A stretch of 63,277 bases of DNA from Rhodovulum sp. MB263 (GCF_002073975.1 NZ_CP020386.1:1-63277), one strand, 5' to 3'. Positions 44,090-53,719 are shown, counted from the stretch's first letter. Numbers and translations: made by a program. Notes: generated by a model not told the origin, from the letters alone.

Positions 44090-46645
44090 ATGATCGGCCT
44101 CAGCATCAGCATCGGCTCGGGCCAGAATGGCGGTCAGCGATCGGAAAACCGGTCGCTGACGCTGTCGGGCCTGATCGACGGTGCGGCCCGGCCGGGAAGC
44201 GCAAGCGGGATCACCGCCGCTTTCTCGGACGGGTTTCCGATCCAGAGCCTGTCCTGGGGATCGACGGCAGGCGGCGCGGAATTCGGGACCGCCGCCTCGC
44301 CGCAGGAGTTCGGCAGCGCCGATACCGGCCTTTTCGACGCGCCCGGCCTGTTGCATGTGACCGCCCGGGCGGCGGGTCGCAGCTACAGCCTGTCGGTGCC
44401 GATCCGGACTGCGCCGCCGGCCTTCGTCACCCCGCCCGCCTTTGACGCCGCGCTTTACAAGGTCGGCGCGGAGGTGGAAGTCGTCCTCGGCATGGTCGAT
44501 GCGGCTCCGGCGACGCTGACGGTGGCCAGTTTCACGCTGGATGGCGAAGACCGGCAGAGCGGGCTTGCGGGTCTCGTCTGGTCCAGCGCTGGCGAGACCG
44601 CCTGGGAGCGGGAGGGCCTGCTGCGCCTGCAGGTGCGGGCCGAGACCTCGGGCGGCGTTGTGCTGTCCGAGCCGGTCACGGCCCGGCTTGGCGATGTCCC
44701 CCGGGCCTTTGCCGCCGCCGACTGGAGCGTCGACGAAACCGGTGTGCGGATCGCCGCCCTGCCCGATGACGGCAATGCGCCGATCACCAATATCCGCTAC
44801 CGCATCGATGGCGGCCCCGATCAGAGCCGGAACGGGGTGACGGATTTCGCGCTGTCCGATTATGGCGAGATCCAGATCCGGGCAGTCAATGCGCTGGGGA
44901 TCGGTGCCTGGTCCGATACCAAGACCCGTATCGCGCAGACCCCCGTGCTGTCGATCGACGCCGCGCCCCTGCTGGCAGAGGTCGCCGCGGTCGAGGGCAA
45001 TCTCCTGACCGCGACCCCCGGGCCGGTCTCGCGCGGGCCATCGAGCCGGAGCTGGCAATGGTATCGCGGCGCGGCCGCGATTTCCGGTGCGACCGGCGAA
45101 AGCTACAGGCTGCAGCCGGCCGATATCGGCAAGCGCATCCGGGTGCGTCAGATCGAGACCCCGGGCGGCGGCGGCAGCCCGGTCACCCGGGACAGTGCGG
45201 CCAGCGCGGCGGTTGTGGCGCTGAATCTGAGGGTCGAGGATAATGGCGACGGCACGGTCGGGGTCGGCTATGCCGACGGGGCCCGGTCGACGGTCGAATT
45301 CGTGCTGACCCGGCCCGCCGCCTATGCCGGCAGCTTCGCGCTGGATCTGGGCGCGCTCGAGACCGGCCCGGTCTGCCTCGTGCGCCCGGCGCTGTCGGGG
45401 ACGCCCGAACCGGGCGCCACGCTGAGCGCGACCCCGTTTCTCTGGGTCTATCCGGCGAGCCTGGGCGCGCTTTCGGTCAGCGCGGGCTGGCGCCGCGACG
45501 GGACGATGCTGCCGGGCGAGAGCGGCACCGAGCATATCGTGAGTGCGGCCGATATCGGGACGCAGCTGCGCTATGTCGAGACCGTCACCCAGTCCGGGGT
45601 GTCCGTCCCGGTGACGGCGGTCTCGCCCGCTGTCACGATCGGGCAGGGTCCGGCCGTCCTGAGCGATGTCTCGGGGCAGCGCAATGCGGCCGGGCAGATC
45701 TCGGTCACCCTGTCGACCAACCAGGGCGAGGGCAGGATCTTCCATGTCGTCACCGACGGAGCCGCGCCCTCGGCTGCGCAGATCGCAGCCGGGACCGGGG
45801 CCGATGGCACGCCCCTTGCCGCCCCCTATCGCGGCGCGACGCCGGTGACGGCGGCGGGGACGCAGATCCTGACGATCTCGGGACTGACCGAGCCGATCGC
45901 GGCGAGGGTCTATCTGGTCCAGAAAAGCGGATCGGGCGCGCTTTCGGCCCTGGCAAGCACGGCGCGGATCGTGAGCCCCGCGGCCTCGGGCTACGATCCG
46001 CAGGGCTCGGCCAGTGCGGTGGCCTGGTGGGATGCCTCGGACGAGGCCAGCATCACCCATGTGGCCGGGGCGGTCAGCCGGATCGCCGACAAGATCGGGG
46101 ACGCCTCTCTGACCGGCACCGGCACGACCGGTGTCTCGGCCCGCGACGTGAACGGGCTCAACACGGTCCTTCTGGACGGCGTCGGCGACTACTTCCAGAA
46201 CTCGGGAACGACGCTCTTCCCCGCCGATGGGGACTGGGTGCTGACGATCGTCGCCAGCATCGACGGGGTCAATCACATCAACGATGCGCTGGTCAGCGCG
46301 ATCAACGGGGACAACACGCTCGCAATCGTGGGCTTCAATGCCTCCCAGTTCACCGGGCGCCTGGCGATTTCCGGAGAGGCGGCCTCCTTCGACGGCGGCC
46401 CCTATGACGGCCTGCACGTGTTTCAGGTCAAGGCCGATCTCACCGGTCATGCGACCGCAACCGCCTATGTCGACGGCAACCCGGTGGCCGTCCTTCCCTA
46501 TGCCGCAGCGGTCGACGCGACGACGCTCCGGCTGTTCCGTTCCTACGTCATGGGAGGCCGCTTCTGCGAAGTCTTCCTCGATCGCGACCTGTCCAGCCAG
46601 GCGGCGGCCTTTGCCTATGCCGCGTCCAAATGGGGGATTTCCTGA
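44090..46645 (+). CDS. Large repeat protein with Ig-like and LamG-like domains (spike or matrix protein)
   Basis: An 851-aa protein without a signal peptide (start MIGLSISIGSGQNGG). After an N-terminal beta-rich region it has an Ig/FN3-like repeat with SWQWYRGAAAISGATGESYR and LQPADIGKRIRVRQIET (about 318-360), and a second copy around 460-505 with SAGWRRDGTMLPGESGTEHI and VSAADIGTQLRYVETVTQSG. Such paired repeats are common in phage tail and spike proteins. From about 645 a concanavalin/LamG-like domain follows (AWWDASDEASITHVAG; NTVLLDGVGDYFQNSG; TATAYVDGNPVAVLPY). Translation is probably coupled to the spike-base gene and to the next gene, whose ATG shares one base with this stop. It probably binds glycans or assembles into a fibre. 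Confidence 0.8.
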   Translation: MIGLSISIGSGQNGGQRSENRSLTLSGLIDGAARPGSASGITAAFSDGFPIQSLSWGSTAGGAEFGTAASPQEFGSADTGLFDAPGLLHVTARAAGRSYSLSVPIRTAPPAFVTPPAFDAALYKVGAEVEVVLGMVDAAPATLTVASFTLDGEDRQSGLAGLVWSSAGETAWEREGLLRLQVRAETSGGVVLSEPVTARLGDVPRAFAAADWSVDETGVRIAALPDDGNAPITNIRYRIDGGPDQSRNGVTDFALSDYGEIQIRAVNALGIGAWSDTKTRIAQTPVLSIDAAPLLAEVAAVEGNLLTATPGPVSRGPSSRSWQWYRGAAAISGATGESYRLQPADIGKRIRVRQIETPGGGGSPVTRDSAASAAVVALNLRVEDNGDGTVGVGYADGARSTVEFVLTRPAAYAGSFALDLGALETGPVCLVRPALSGTPEPGATLSATPFLWVYPASLGALSVSAGWRRDGTMLPGESGTEHIVSAADIGTQLRYVETVTQSGVSVPVTAVSPAVTIGQGPAVLSDVSGQRNAAGQISVTLSTNQGEGRIFHVVTDGAAPSAAQIAAGTGADGTPLAAPYRGATPVTAAGTQILTISGLTEPIAARVYLVQKSGSGALSALASTARIVSPAASGYDPQGSASAVAWWDASDEASITHVAGAVSRIADKIGDASLTGTGTTGVSARDVNGLNTVLLDGVGDYFQNSGTTLFPADGDWVLTIVASIDGVNHINDALVSAINGDNTLAIVGFNASQFTGRLAISGEAASFDGGPYDGLHVFQVKADLTGHATATAYVDGNPVAVLPYAAAVDATTLRLFRSYVMGGRFCEVFLDRDLSSQAAAFAYAASKWGIS

Positions 46646-49600
46646 TGGCCAAGTTCGATATCAAGGGACCGTCTGCGGGGGACGCCGTGAGCGCCACGCT
46701 CCGCAACCCTGAAAGCGGCGAGGTGCTGCTTCGGCTCGACCATGCCGATTGGGGAAATGCGGGCACCTCGGGCGGGGGCGACGAGGCCCTCGCCGTCGAT
46801 GTGGATTTCGGCGCGGTCCACCGCATTCCCGCCAGCGCGTTCGGGGCCGCCATCGAGGCGATCGCGGTGACATCGCAGCCCGGTATCGGCCATGTCTCGG
46901 TGCAGGGGACCGATGTTCTGGTCAATACGGTCGATGAAGGGGAAATCCGGGCCGATTTCGCTGCATCCCATCTGGGGGCGAAGCCCGATCCGGTCTGGAC
47001 CCTGCGGGATGCCGATACCAACCCGCTGGCCTATATGGTCATGAACAATGTGAACCGGGCGCCCGGGATGGCCTTCAGCTTCTCGCTGTCGGTCAAGCCG
47101 GTCGGACAGGCCCCCGTTGCGGTCACGGTGACGGCGACGCCCGCGCTGCATCGCCAGATGTGCGGCTGGTCCTGCGGACGGGGCATCAAGCTGTCGGTCG
47201 ACGAGACCGATGCGACCGTGCTGGAGCCTGCCGAACGGCATGCCGATCTCTATACTTCCAACGCGCCGGGCGCCTATGGCGCAGATGACATCATCGCCGA
47301 GGTCGGGTCCTGGCTGGCCCGGAGCCGGATCGGCTGGTACATCGCCGCCCAGCTGACCATTGGTGGCGGCGTCGTCTCCGGACAGACGGTGGCGCATGAT
47401 CCGGCGACATATTTCGGCTCCCAGGCGAAGCCGATCCATCCCGATATCGCGCGGGAGATCGTGAAGAGCCTTTATGAGACTTCCGGTTTCGGGACCGTCT
47501 ACCTGCATTATGAGCGGGGCTATGACTACAGGGACAATGTCACGAACCTGAATGTCGGCGGCGACGGCCTGCTGCATCCCCATGCCATCCTGTCCTATGG
47601 CAGCGGCGCACGCCCGTTGATGCCCGGAATGGCCTATAATGGCAGCAAGAAGCACGGCCTGTTCTTCCGCGGGGTCGCGTTCCCGATGAATTCCGGGGTC
47701 GGCGGCGCGGGCATCACGAATGTGATCTTCGAGGATACCTATCACGAGGACAAGATCTATCTGTATTCGGATTCGAGCCCCGGCGCCGAGCGGCACCCGC
47801 GCTTCACGGTCCGGAACAGCGTTCTGCCGCAGGCCTTCGAGCTGGGCGGGCTGCAGCGGGACGGGGAACACTGGTCCGGGAATTACCGCCCCTCCTGCAT
47901 CAAGCCCGGCTCGGATCCCCAGGGCGTGATCATCCAGGGCTGTTTCATCGGCTGGGGCGGCCAGGGGCCGGATTACGTGTCGGATCCGGTCGCGGATGCC
48001 TACAGCTACGAGCCCATCGGATCGGATCTGCGCTGGGGGCTTGACGGGTATTCGCAACCCGGCGCCAATCTCTGGACGCATCCGGTCTATTTCGACAGTT
48101 CGAACCGCCATATCCTGTGGCGCGACAACTGGACCTTCGGCTCGGGCGGATCCCTGATCCAGCTGCGCGGCGGCGCGGTGATGCGCTCCAGCGCCTTCAC
48201 CTACGGCAACCAGTGCTTTGCGGTGGGGACCGGGGCCTTCGTTCCCTACCACGCGGAAGATCCGGCCTGCGGCTATCAATATGGCTATGGCAATGGCCAC
48301 AGGTCGCTGTGCCAGGATGTCGTCTATACCCATGCCGGCTACATGAGCGGTGCCGGCGCCGGGATGGCGCAGAGCGAGGGCATCAAGATCGGTGCGCCGC
48401 TGACCTCGATGGACCGCGTCGTCGTCCTGCATGATTGCGACCCGAACAATGCATCGGATCGCGATCGTGTCTACAGCGACTGGCTCGGACGGAACATGTT
48501 CCGGCTGGAGGGCTATTCCTACACCACGGATTTCGACCCGGGCGCCGAGTTCGAGAACCTGGAGGGACGCGAGCGGGCCGTCATCTGTGCGGACTGGGGG
48601 CCGGGCATCAATCCCGACTACAATCCCGACGGGCTCGATCTGAGCGGCATCAATGAGGCCACGATCTTCCGCTGGTATGACGCGAAGCGTGGCAATGCGC
48701 CCGACACCACGACCGACATCATGGAGATCTACTGGTGGCTTCGCGAACATGAAGGCCCCGAGATCCAGGCGCTGGTGCGGGATTTCATCGCCTTCATGCA
48801 GGCGCCGCTCGGGATCGCGCCGGCCTGGCGGACATCGGCGGGGCCCTGTTCCTTCGTGCCGGACCTGGCCGAGGATGGCTGCCGCTGGGACAATCCCAAC
48901 AACTGGGGCGGCGACCTGATCCCGGGCAGCTTCGCGGCCGATACCGCCGCACTTGGCGGGCACAAGGTGTTCTTCCAGGACCATACGCTGACCGTGGCCG
49001 GGCTCGATCTCGGCCCCGGCGGGCATGTCCATGCGGTCAACGGGCGGCTCAATGTCTCGGCCGCGCCGAGCTGCACCGGCGGGGGCGCGATCACCACCGA
49101 TGAAAGCGGCCAGATCTGGATCGCGGGCTATGCCGGACCGGCGCCGCTGGCGCTGACGGTCAAGGGCGGACGCTTTGCCAATACCGGCGCGTTCTCGGGG
49201 CCGGCCGATATCCGCATCGACGGCTCGACCGACCCGCATGGCGTGGCCGAATTCCTCTGCGCCTATGGGGAGGCCTCGATGACGATCCGGTCGGGGCGGA
49301 GCCTGGAAATCACGGGCGGCGGTCCGCGTGTCGGCTTTGACGGTCTCGGCGGGGCGCAGGCCCGGCTGAGCTTCGAAGCCGGAGCCGAGCTGCGCTTCCT
49401 GGCCGGGGACGGACGGCTCGCCACGATCCGCGAGTTCCGCTCGGGGGTGAACGGCACCCAGGCCCCCGATATCGTGTCCTCGGTGGAGCTGGGCGGCGCG
49501 GCGCTCGTGCTCGACCTGACCGGGGTGGCGGCGGGCAGCCATGCGCTGATCGCGGCCGACAGCGTGACCGGACGCTTCGGCAGCGTGAGCGGCACGATCG

Positions 49601-49689
49601 ATCCGGGGTTCGATGCCACGGTCGCGGTCTCGGCCACTGGTGTGAGCCTGACCGTCACTGCGGGCAGCGGCCGGATCGAGCTGGCCTGA
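46645..49689 (+). CDS. Giant beta-helix protein (1014 aa), paralogue of the 1665-5003 protein
   Basis: It has no signal peptide; the start MAKFDIKGPSAGDAVSATL leads into a small beta domain (1-100) and a linking region. The beta-helix-like centre (about 290-700) aligns with the 1112-aa protein: YERGYDYRDN and LLHPHAILSYGSGARP (about 289-315), HPVYFDSSNRHILWRDN, EGIKIGAPLTSMDRVVVLHD and CDPNNASDRD. The C-terminal domain starts at CRWDNPNNWGGDLIPG (about 745) and matches the paralogue through VKGGRFANTGAF and RVGFDGLGG. Last gene of the 43828-49689 operon. Tail-spike depolymerases also use right-handed beta-helices, so an EPS-binding or EPS-cleaving spike is possible. Catalytic residues are not evident. 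Confidence 0.82.
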   Translation: MAKFDIKGPSAGDAVSATLRNPESGEVLLRLDHADWGNAGTSGGGDEALAVDVDFGAVHRIPASAFGAAIEAIAVTSQPGIGHVSVQGTDVLVNTVDEGEIRADFAASHLGAKPDPVWTLRDADTNPLAYMVMNNVNRAPGMAFSFSLSVKPVGQAPVAVTVTATPALHRQMCGWSCGRGIKLSVDETDATVLEPAERHADLYTSNAPGAYGADDIIAEVGSWLARSRIGWYIAAQLTIGGGVVSGQTVAHDPATYFGSQAKPIHPDIAREIVKSLYETSGFGTVYLHYERGYDYRDNVTNLNVGGDGLLHPHAILSYGSGARPLMPGMAYNGSKKHGLFFRGVAFPMNSGVGGAGITNVIFEDTYHEDKIYLYSDSSPGAERHPRFTVRNSVLPQAFELGGLQRDGEHWSGNYRPSCIKPGSDPQGVIIQGCFIGWGGQGPDYVSDPVADAYSYEPIGSDLRWGLDGYSQPGANLWTHPVYFDSSNRHILWRDNWTFGSGGSLIQLRGGAVMRSSAFTYGNQCFAVGTGAFVPYHAEDPACGYQYGYGNGHRSLCQDVVYTHAGYMSGAGAGMAQSEGIKIGAPLTSMDRVVVLHDCDPNNASDRDRVYSDWLGRNMFRLEGYSYTTDFDPGAEFENLEGRERAVICADWGPGINPDYNPDGLDLSGINEATIFRWYDAKRGNAPDTTTDIMEIYWWLREHEGPEIQALVRDFIAFMQAPLGIAPAWRTSAGPCSFVPDLAEDGCRWDNPNNWGGDLIPGSFAADTAALGGHKVFFQDHTLTVAGLDLGPGGHVHAVNGRLNVSAAPSCTGGGAITTDESGQIWIAGYAGPAPLALTVKGGRFANTGAFSGPADIRIDGSTDPHGVAEFLCAYGEASMTIRSGRSLEITGGGPRVGFDGLGGAQARLSFEAGAELRFLAGDGRLATIREFRSGVNGTQAPDIVSSVELGGAALVLDLTGVAAGSHALIAADSVTGRFGSVSGTIDPGFDATVAVSATGVSLTVTAGSGRIELA

Positions 49690-49724
49690 TCGAGCCGGAC
49701 TGAGCGATCCGGGCGGAGCGGGGC

Positions 49725-50432
49725 TCAGAAGGCATAGCCGAACAGAGCGACATCGCGGGCATAGATATCGCCCGCGATGTCGCGCATCCGTGCCGAATAG
49801 GCGTCCCGATAGGGCGGATGGTGCGACGGGCGCGCGCGAACGGTCGGGCGCCCCGGGCGGCCGAGCCGGTGGCGCAGGGTTTCCATGTCCTCGTCGAAGC
49901 GTTCGAACCGGCCGAGGTAATCCATCGCATGATCGCGGGCGCCAGGCATGCAAAGCCAGTAGGTCTGGGCCCGGAAATGATCGTAGGCCATCGCCTGGCG
50001 CCGAAAGCCCGGATCTTCGAGTGCCAGCACGAAAGCCTCGAAGCCGGGATGCAGGGCCAGCACCTCGTTGGCAAAGCGGCGGTCGCGGCCGGTCGCCTTG
50101 CGGCCGTCGGTCAGATAGGCATGGGCCGACAGGAGCCTGTCCCAGGGATTGCGCACGAAGGAGAACTTGAAGAAGTCGTCGGTGCGCCCCGGATCATGGG
50201 CCGCGAATTCGATGATCCTGCGATGACCTCCTTCCGGTCGACCGTAGAATTCGACCTTCACGCTGGTTCCGGCTGCCTTCGGCACATGCACGAAGATCGT
50301 CCGGGTCTCGAGGATCGCCGGAATGAAGGGCGAGGCCGACGGTATCGCCGGCATGACGTGACGCATGACCGATGGCGGCACGCACTCTATGACGGAATCC
50401 CGCAGGATTGTCCGGACGTTGTGTCTGTACAT
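49725..50432 (-). CDS. Sulfotransferase family 2-like protein
   Basis: A 235-aa protein with the phosphosulfate loop FVHVPKAAGTSVKVEFYG (about 47-64) and the 3'-phosphate motif FSFVRNPWDRLLSAHAYLTD (about 89-108), the pattern of the carbohydrate (chondroitin/uronyl type) sulfotransferases in family 2. The C-terminus ends in DIYARDVALFGYAF, also typical. GGGAGGGG precedes the ATG. It is divergent from another sulfotransferase-like gene. Likely O-sulfation of the EPS. Confidence 0.87.
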   Translation of the reverse strand: MYRHNVRTILRDSVIECVPPSVMRHVMPAIPSASPFIPAILETRTIFVHVPKAAGTSVKVEFYGRPEGGHRRIIEFAAHDPGRTDDFFKFSFVRNPWDRLLSAHAYLTDGRKATGRDRRFANEVLALHPGFEAFVLALEDPGFRRQAMAYDHFRAQTYWLCMPGARDHAMDYLGRFERFDEDMETLRHRLGRPGRPTVRARPSHHPPYRDAYSARMRDIAGDIYARDVALFGYAF

Positions 50433-50554
50433 CGCGCCCCTCCCAGTATTCCCGTCGTCAGTATTACATAATCGGTGGCTTTTTCGGTGGGAATTTGCGG
50501 CCCGCGAGAGGTGTGCGGCACCGGGACAATGATGATGAGTTTCGGGCTGAAGTC

Positions 50555-51298
50555 ATGCATAACGGGACAACGTCTTTGCTGCGGGCTTCCGACATGTCTT
50601 TGCCGTCTTTCCATACATTCGCCAATTTCGTTGGACGTCGGATCTTGCCGTTCTCCAACGGGAGGGTTGTTTCGCCTCCGGGCGCGATCGGGCATCATGA
50701 ACGGCGGTGCATCGTGGTGGCCACCAGGATGCGGTCCGGCACGCATGTCATGATTGACCTTCTGCTGAACAACCTGCCCGCCTACCGGAACCGTCCGCTT
50801 TATATCGATCTCGATCAGCACCTGCGGCGCGGCGAGATGCCGGTCGACCCGCAGGCGGGCTATGTCGTCAAGACGCATTACCCCTTCACCATGCCTGGCG
50901 GGAAGTTCCCAGAAGACCGGCTGATGGGGCTTTTCGAGAACTCCCTCGTCCTCACCATCCAGCGCGACCAGGCCGAGATCCTGCGATCCCTGGCACACTG
51001 GCACGCGGCGACATCGGACCAGATCCTGTCCCGTTTCGGCGATGGCTTCGACCGCTTCAACGCCTTCTGGCCCGGTCGGGACCGCATGGCCATCGATCAC
51101 CGCATGCTGTTCGACCGCGATGCCATGCAGACGCTTATCCGGCAGATCGCGGAGCGTACGGGAACGGAACCCGCCCGCCGCTTCGTGCCCCCGCCAGCCA
51201 GAGACGCGACGCAGAGGATCTATCTCATGAAGGCGACAACCCGGCTGCTCGGGGCCCGGGCACCGCGCATCAATACAACGATCTTCACGCTGAAATGA
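50555..51298 (+). CDS. Sulfotransferase domain-like protein
   Basis: About 247 aa. The recognisable part is CIVVATRMRSGTHVMIDLLL (about 52-71), a P-loop-like phosphosulfate site of the MRSGTH type seen in some bacterial and host-like sulfotransferases, followed by GYVVKTHYPFTMPGG (about 101) and VLTIQRDQAEILRSLAHWHA (about 130-149), where the usual RNP/RDP reads RDQ. The start is uncertain: ATG 50555 or ATG 50594, neither with a strong ribosome-binding site. The next glycosyltransferase overlaps its stop by 4 bp, suggesting they act on the same structure. Confidence 0.72.
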   Translation: MHNGTTSLLRASDMSLPSFHTFANFVGRRILPFSNGRVVSPPGAIGHHERRCIVVATRMRSGTHVMIDLLLNNLPAYRNRPLYIDLDQHLRRGEMPVDPQAGYVVKTHYPFTMPGGKFPEDRLMGLFENSLVLTIQRDQAEILRSLAHWHAATSDQILSRFGDGFDRFNAFWPGRDRMAIDHRMLFDRDAMQTLIRQIAERTGTEPARRFVPPPARDATQRIYLMKATTRLLGARAPRINTTIFTLK

Positions 51299-52533
51299 CT
51301 GCCAATGTTCGAATCGCCTATCTGACAGGCGAATACCCCGCCGTTTCGCACACGTTCATCCTGCGCGAGATCGAGGCGCTGCGTGGCCACGGGATCGAGG
51401 TGATCACCGCCTCGATCCGCCGCACAGGGCCCGAACATCATCGCGGCCCCGCCGAGAAGGCCGCCGCGGCCAGCACCTTCTACGTGCTCGACGCGGCCCG
51501 GCGCCCCGGAACGACAGGGCGCGCGCTGCTGATGGCGCTGCGGCGGCCCAGGGTGTTTTCCGGAGTGCTGCGGCTGGCCTGGAAGAGCCGACGGCCGGGG
51601 CTGCGGGGCGCGCTGTACCAGCTTTTCTACCTGGCCGAGGCGCTGATCCTAGCAGGCCATCTGCGGCGCGCGGGCGCGACCCATCTGCACAACCATTTTG
51701 CCCAGGCCAGCGCCACCGTCGCGATGCTGGCGGCCGAACTGGCCGGGCTGCCCTTCAGCTTCACCCTGCACGGCCCGGCCGATTTCCTCGACCCCGTGGG
51801 CTGGCGGCTGGATGAAAAGATCCGCCGCGCCCGCTTCGTCGCCTGCATCAGCCATTTCTGTCGCAGCCAGGCTATGATCCATGCCCGCCCCGCCGACTGG
51901 CCGAAACTGGCGATCGTGCATTGCGGGGTCGAGCCCGACCGCTATCGCCGCGATCCCGCGCTCGGCCCTGCCGCGACGCGCGAGCTTCTCTTCGTGGGGC
52001 GGCTCGCGGCGGTGAAGGGGGTGCCGCTTCTGCTCGAGGCGATGGCACGGCTCGGCGCGAACTGTGCCGACGCGCGGCTGACCCTGATCGGCGACGGGCC
52101 CGAACGTGCCCGGATCGAGGCCGAGGCGGCGCGTCTGGGGCTCGGGGCCCGCGTGGTCTTCGCCGGATATCGTTCGCAGGACGAGGTGGCCAAAGCCCTG
52201 GCCCGCAGCGATCTCTTCGTGCTGCCGAGCTTTGCCGAGGGCGTGCCGGTGGTCCTGATGGAGGCGATGGCCGCAGGCCTGCCGGTGATCGCGACCCGGA
52301 TCGCGGGTATCCCCGAACTGGTCGAGGACGGGGTCTCGGGCCTTGTCGTCGATCCGGGCAGTGCCACCGCCCTGACTGCGGCGATCGGGACGGTTCTGGC
52401 CGATCCGGAGGGCGCGGCGCGGATGGGAGCGGCCGGCCGGGATCGGGTCTGCGCGGCATTCGATGTCCGAACCGAGGCGCTTCGGCTGGCGAGGCTGTTC
52501 CGGGACGGGCCCGCGACCGGGCAGGATCGCTGA
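51295..52533 (+). CDS. Family 4 glycosyltransferase (WcaL/colanic-acid type)
   Basis: A 412-aa GT-B enzyme starting IAYLTGEYPAVSHTFILREI, the hallmark opening of the WcaL-like group. Later: THLHNHFAQASATVAMLAAE (about 123-142), FSFTLHGPADFLDP, ELLFVGRLAAVKGVPLLLEA (about 228-247), LIGDGPERARIEAEAARLGL and FVLPSFAEGVPVVLMEAMAA (about 308-327, with the E-x7-E motif). The ATG overlaps the upstream stop. A close relative lies at 55064. WcaL and AmsK transfer galactose or similar sugars; specificity here is unknown. Confidence 0.92.
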   Translation: MTANVRIAYLTGEYPAVSHTFILREIEALRGHGIEVITASIRRTGPEHHRGPAEKAAAASTFYVLDAARRPGTTGRALLMALRRPRVFSGVLRLAWKSRRPGLRGALYQLFYLAEALILAGHLRRAGATHLHNHFAQASATVAMLAAELAGLPFSFTLHGPADFLDPVGWRLDEKIRRARFVACISHFCRSQAMIHARPADWPKLAIVHCGVEPDRYRRDPALGPAATRELLFVGRLAAVKGVPLLLEAMARLGANCADARLTLIGDGPERARIEAEAARLGLGARVVFAGYRSQDEVAKALARSDLFVLPSFAEGVPVVLMEAMAAGLPVIATRIAGIPELVEDGVSGLVVDPGSATALTAAIGTVLADPEGAARMGAAGRDRVCAAFDVRTEALRLARLFRDGPATGQDR

Positions 52534-52539
52534 CATGGC

Positions 52540-53601
52540 CTAGCCCTGGGCCGTCCGGATCGAAGATCGGGCCGCAGATTGGGTCTCAGGCTGGACCGGG
52601 CGGTGTGCCAGCGGCCGCGGCGGCGCATAGAGGATGTCCAGCCGCGCGGCGCGGACCGCGTCTTTCAGCAGGACCGACCCGGCCACCGCGAAAACCGCGA
52701 TGGCCGGGGTCAGCACGATCCCGGTTGCGGTGCCGGGCCAGCCGAGCGCGACGATCACCATCCCCGCGGCCGCGATGAAGAGCTGATGGCCGAGGAAGAT
52801 CTCGAGCGACCGGCTGCCGATGGCCCGAAACGCGCGGCCGAGCGGTCCCATCCGCGCGATCTCGGCGGCCAGGGCCGCGCCGAAGGCAACGCCCGCAAAG
52901 CGCGCCGCCTTGCCCAGAACCTCCTGGGCGGCGGGCATCAATGCCACGCCCAGAACCAGCCCGGCGAAGACCGCGCCGGCCGTGCCCAGAGCCAGCCATG
53001 CCCGGCGCCGGTCGGCGAGATGCGCGATCACGGCCGGGGCGAAATAAAGCCCCGCCATGTAGAAGGGCGCGTTGTTCAGGATCGCCTGGATGTCCTTGGG
53101 GTAAATCAGCGGTCCCTCATAGCGCAGCAGGCCGCCATGCCAGAGCCCGGCCAGGCCCAGAAAGACGGCGATCACGACAATTCCGTTCAGCCGGATCAGC
53201 AGCGGCGCCAGTGCCGTGAAGATCGCCAGCACCCAGATGAACCACAGATTCATCTGCGGATGCAGCAGGTCGAACCGCACCGGCAGCCCGTCCCGGCGCA
53301 TCGGCAGGATCTGATCCGCCGCGACATAGATCAGCGTCCAGATCGCGAGCACCCAGACCATCGGCAGCAGGCGCTTCTGCCAGAAGACGTACGGCGCGCG
53401 ATGCAGGGCGAAAGAGGCGGTGATGCCCGCGCAGAAGAAGAACAGCGGCATCCGGATCAGCGCGATGACGCTGTTGACCTCCCAATAGGGAAAGAAGCGG
53501 ATATCGAGAAATCCGAGATAGAGCAGGCCGTGGTGCCAGACGACCAGCAGGATCGCGATCCCCCTGGCGGTATCGAGCCATTCAACGCGTGCGCTGGCCA
53601 T
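52540..53601 (-). CDS. Acyltransferase 3 family membrane protein
   Basis: A 353-aa polytopic enzyme: VEWLDTARGIAILLVVWHHG at the start (His in helix 1), IRMPLFFFCAGITASFALHR, and VFWQKRLLPMVWVLAIW in the next loop. About ten helices; no SGNH domain. The C-terminal 40 residues are Pro/Arg-rich and cytoplasmic. Resembles the succinyl/acetyl transferases that modify EPS. It converges with the 51295 glycosyltransferase with 6 bp between them. Confidence 0.9.
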   Translation of the reverse strand: MASARVEWLDTARGIAILLVVWHHGLLYLGFLDIRFFPYWEVNSVIALIRMPLFFFCAGITASFALHRAPYVFWQKRLLPMVWVLAIWTLIYVAADQILPMRRDGLPVRFDLLHPQMNLWFIWVLAIFTALAPLLIRLNGIVVIAVFLGLAGLWHGGLLRYEGPLIYPKDIQAILNNAPFYMAGLYFAPAVIAHLADRRRAWLALGTAGAVFAGLVLGVALMPAAQEVLGKAARFAGVAFGAALAAEIARMGPLGRAFRAIGSRSLEIFLGHQLFIAAAGMVIVALGWPGTATGIVLTPAIAVFAVAGSVLLKDAVRAARLDILYAPPRPLAHRPVQPETQSAARSSIRTAQG

Positions 53602-53719
53602 GACGACAGCTCATGCCCCCCTGAAAATGTCTTGATCGAAAAAACCCGATCCGGATGGTGCCAGATTCCCGGGCCGAAAGCACATGAAAATGACGTAGGG
53701 GAAAGTCAGCCGGAGCGGG

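Noticed and set aside
43841-46450. An 869-codon frame on the minus strand
   Set aside because: Antisense shadow of the spike-like genes; composition is Arg/Gly/Asp-rich and no motif is visible.
46615-49953. A 1112-codon frame on the minus strand
   Set aside because: Antisense to the 1014-aa beta-helix gene. Its length equals that of the gene at 1665-5003 by coincidence; the sequences are unrelated.
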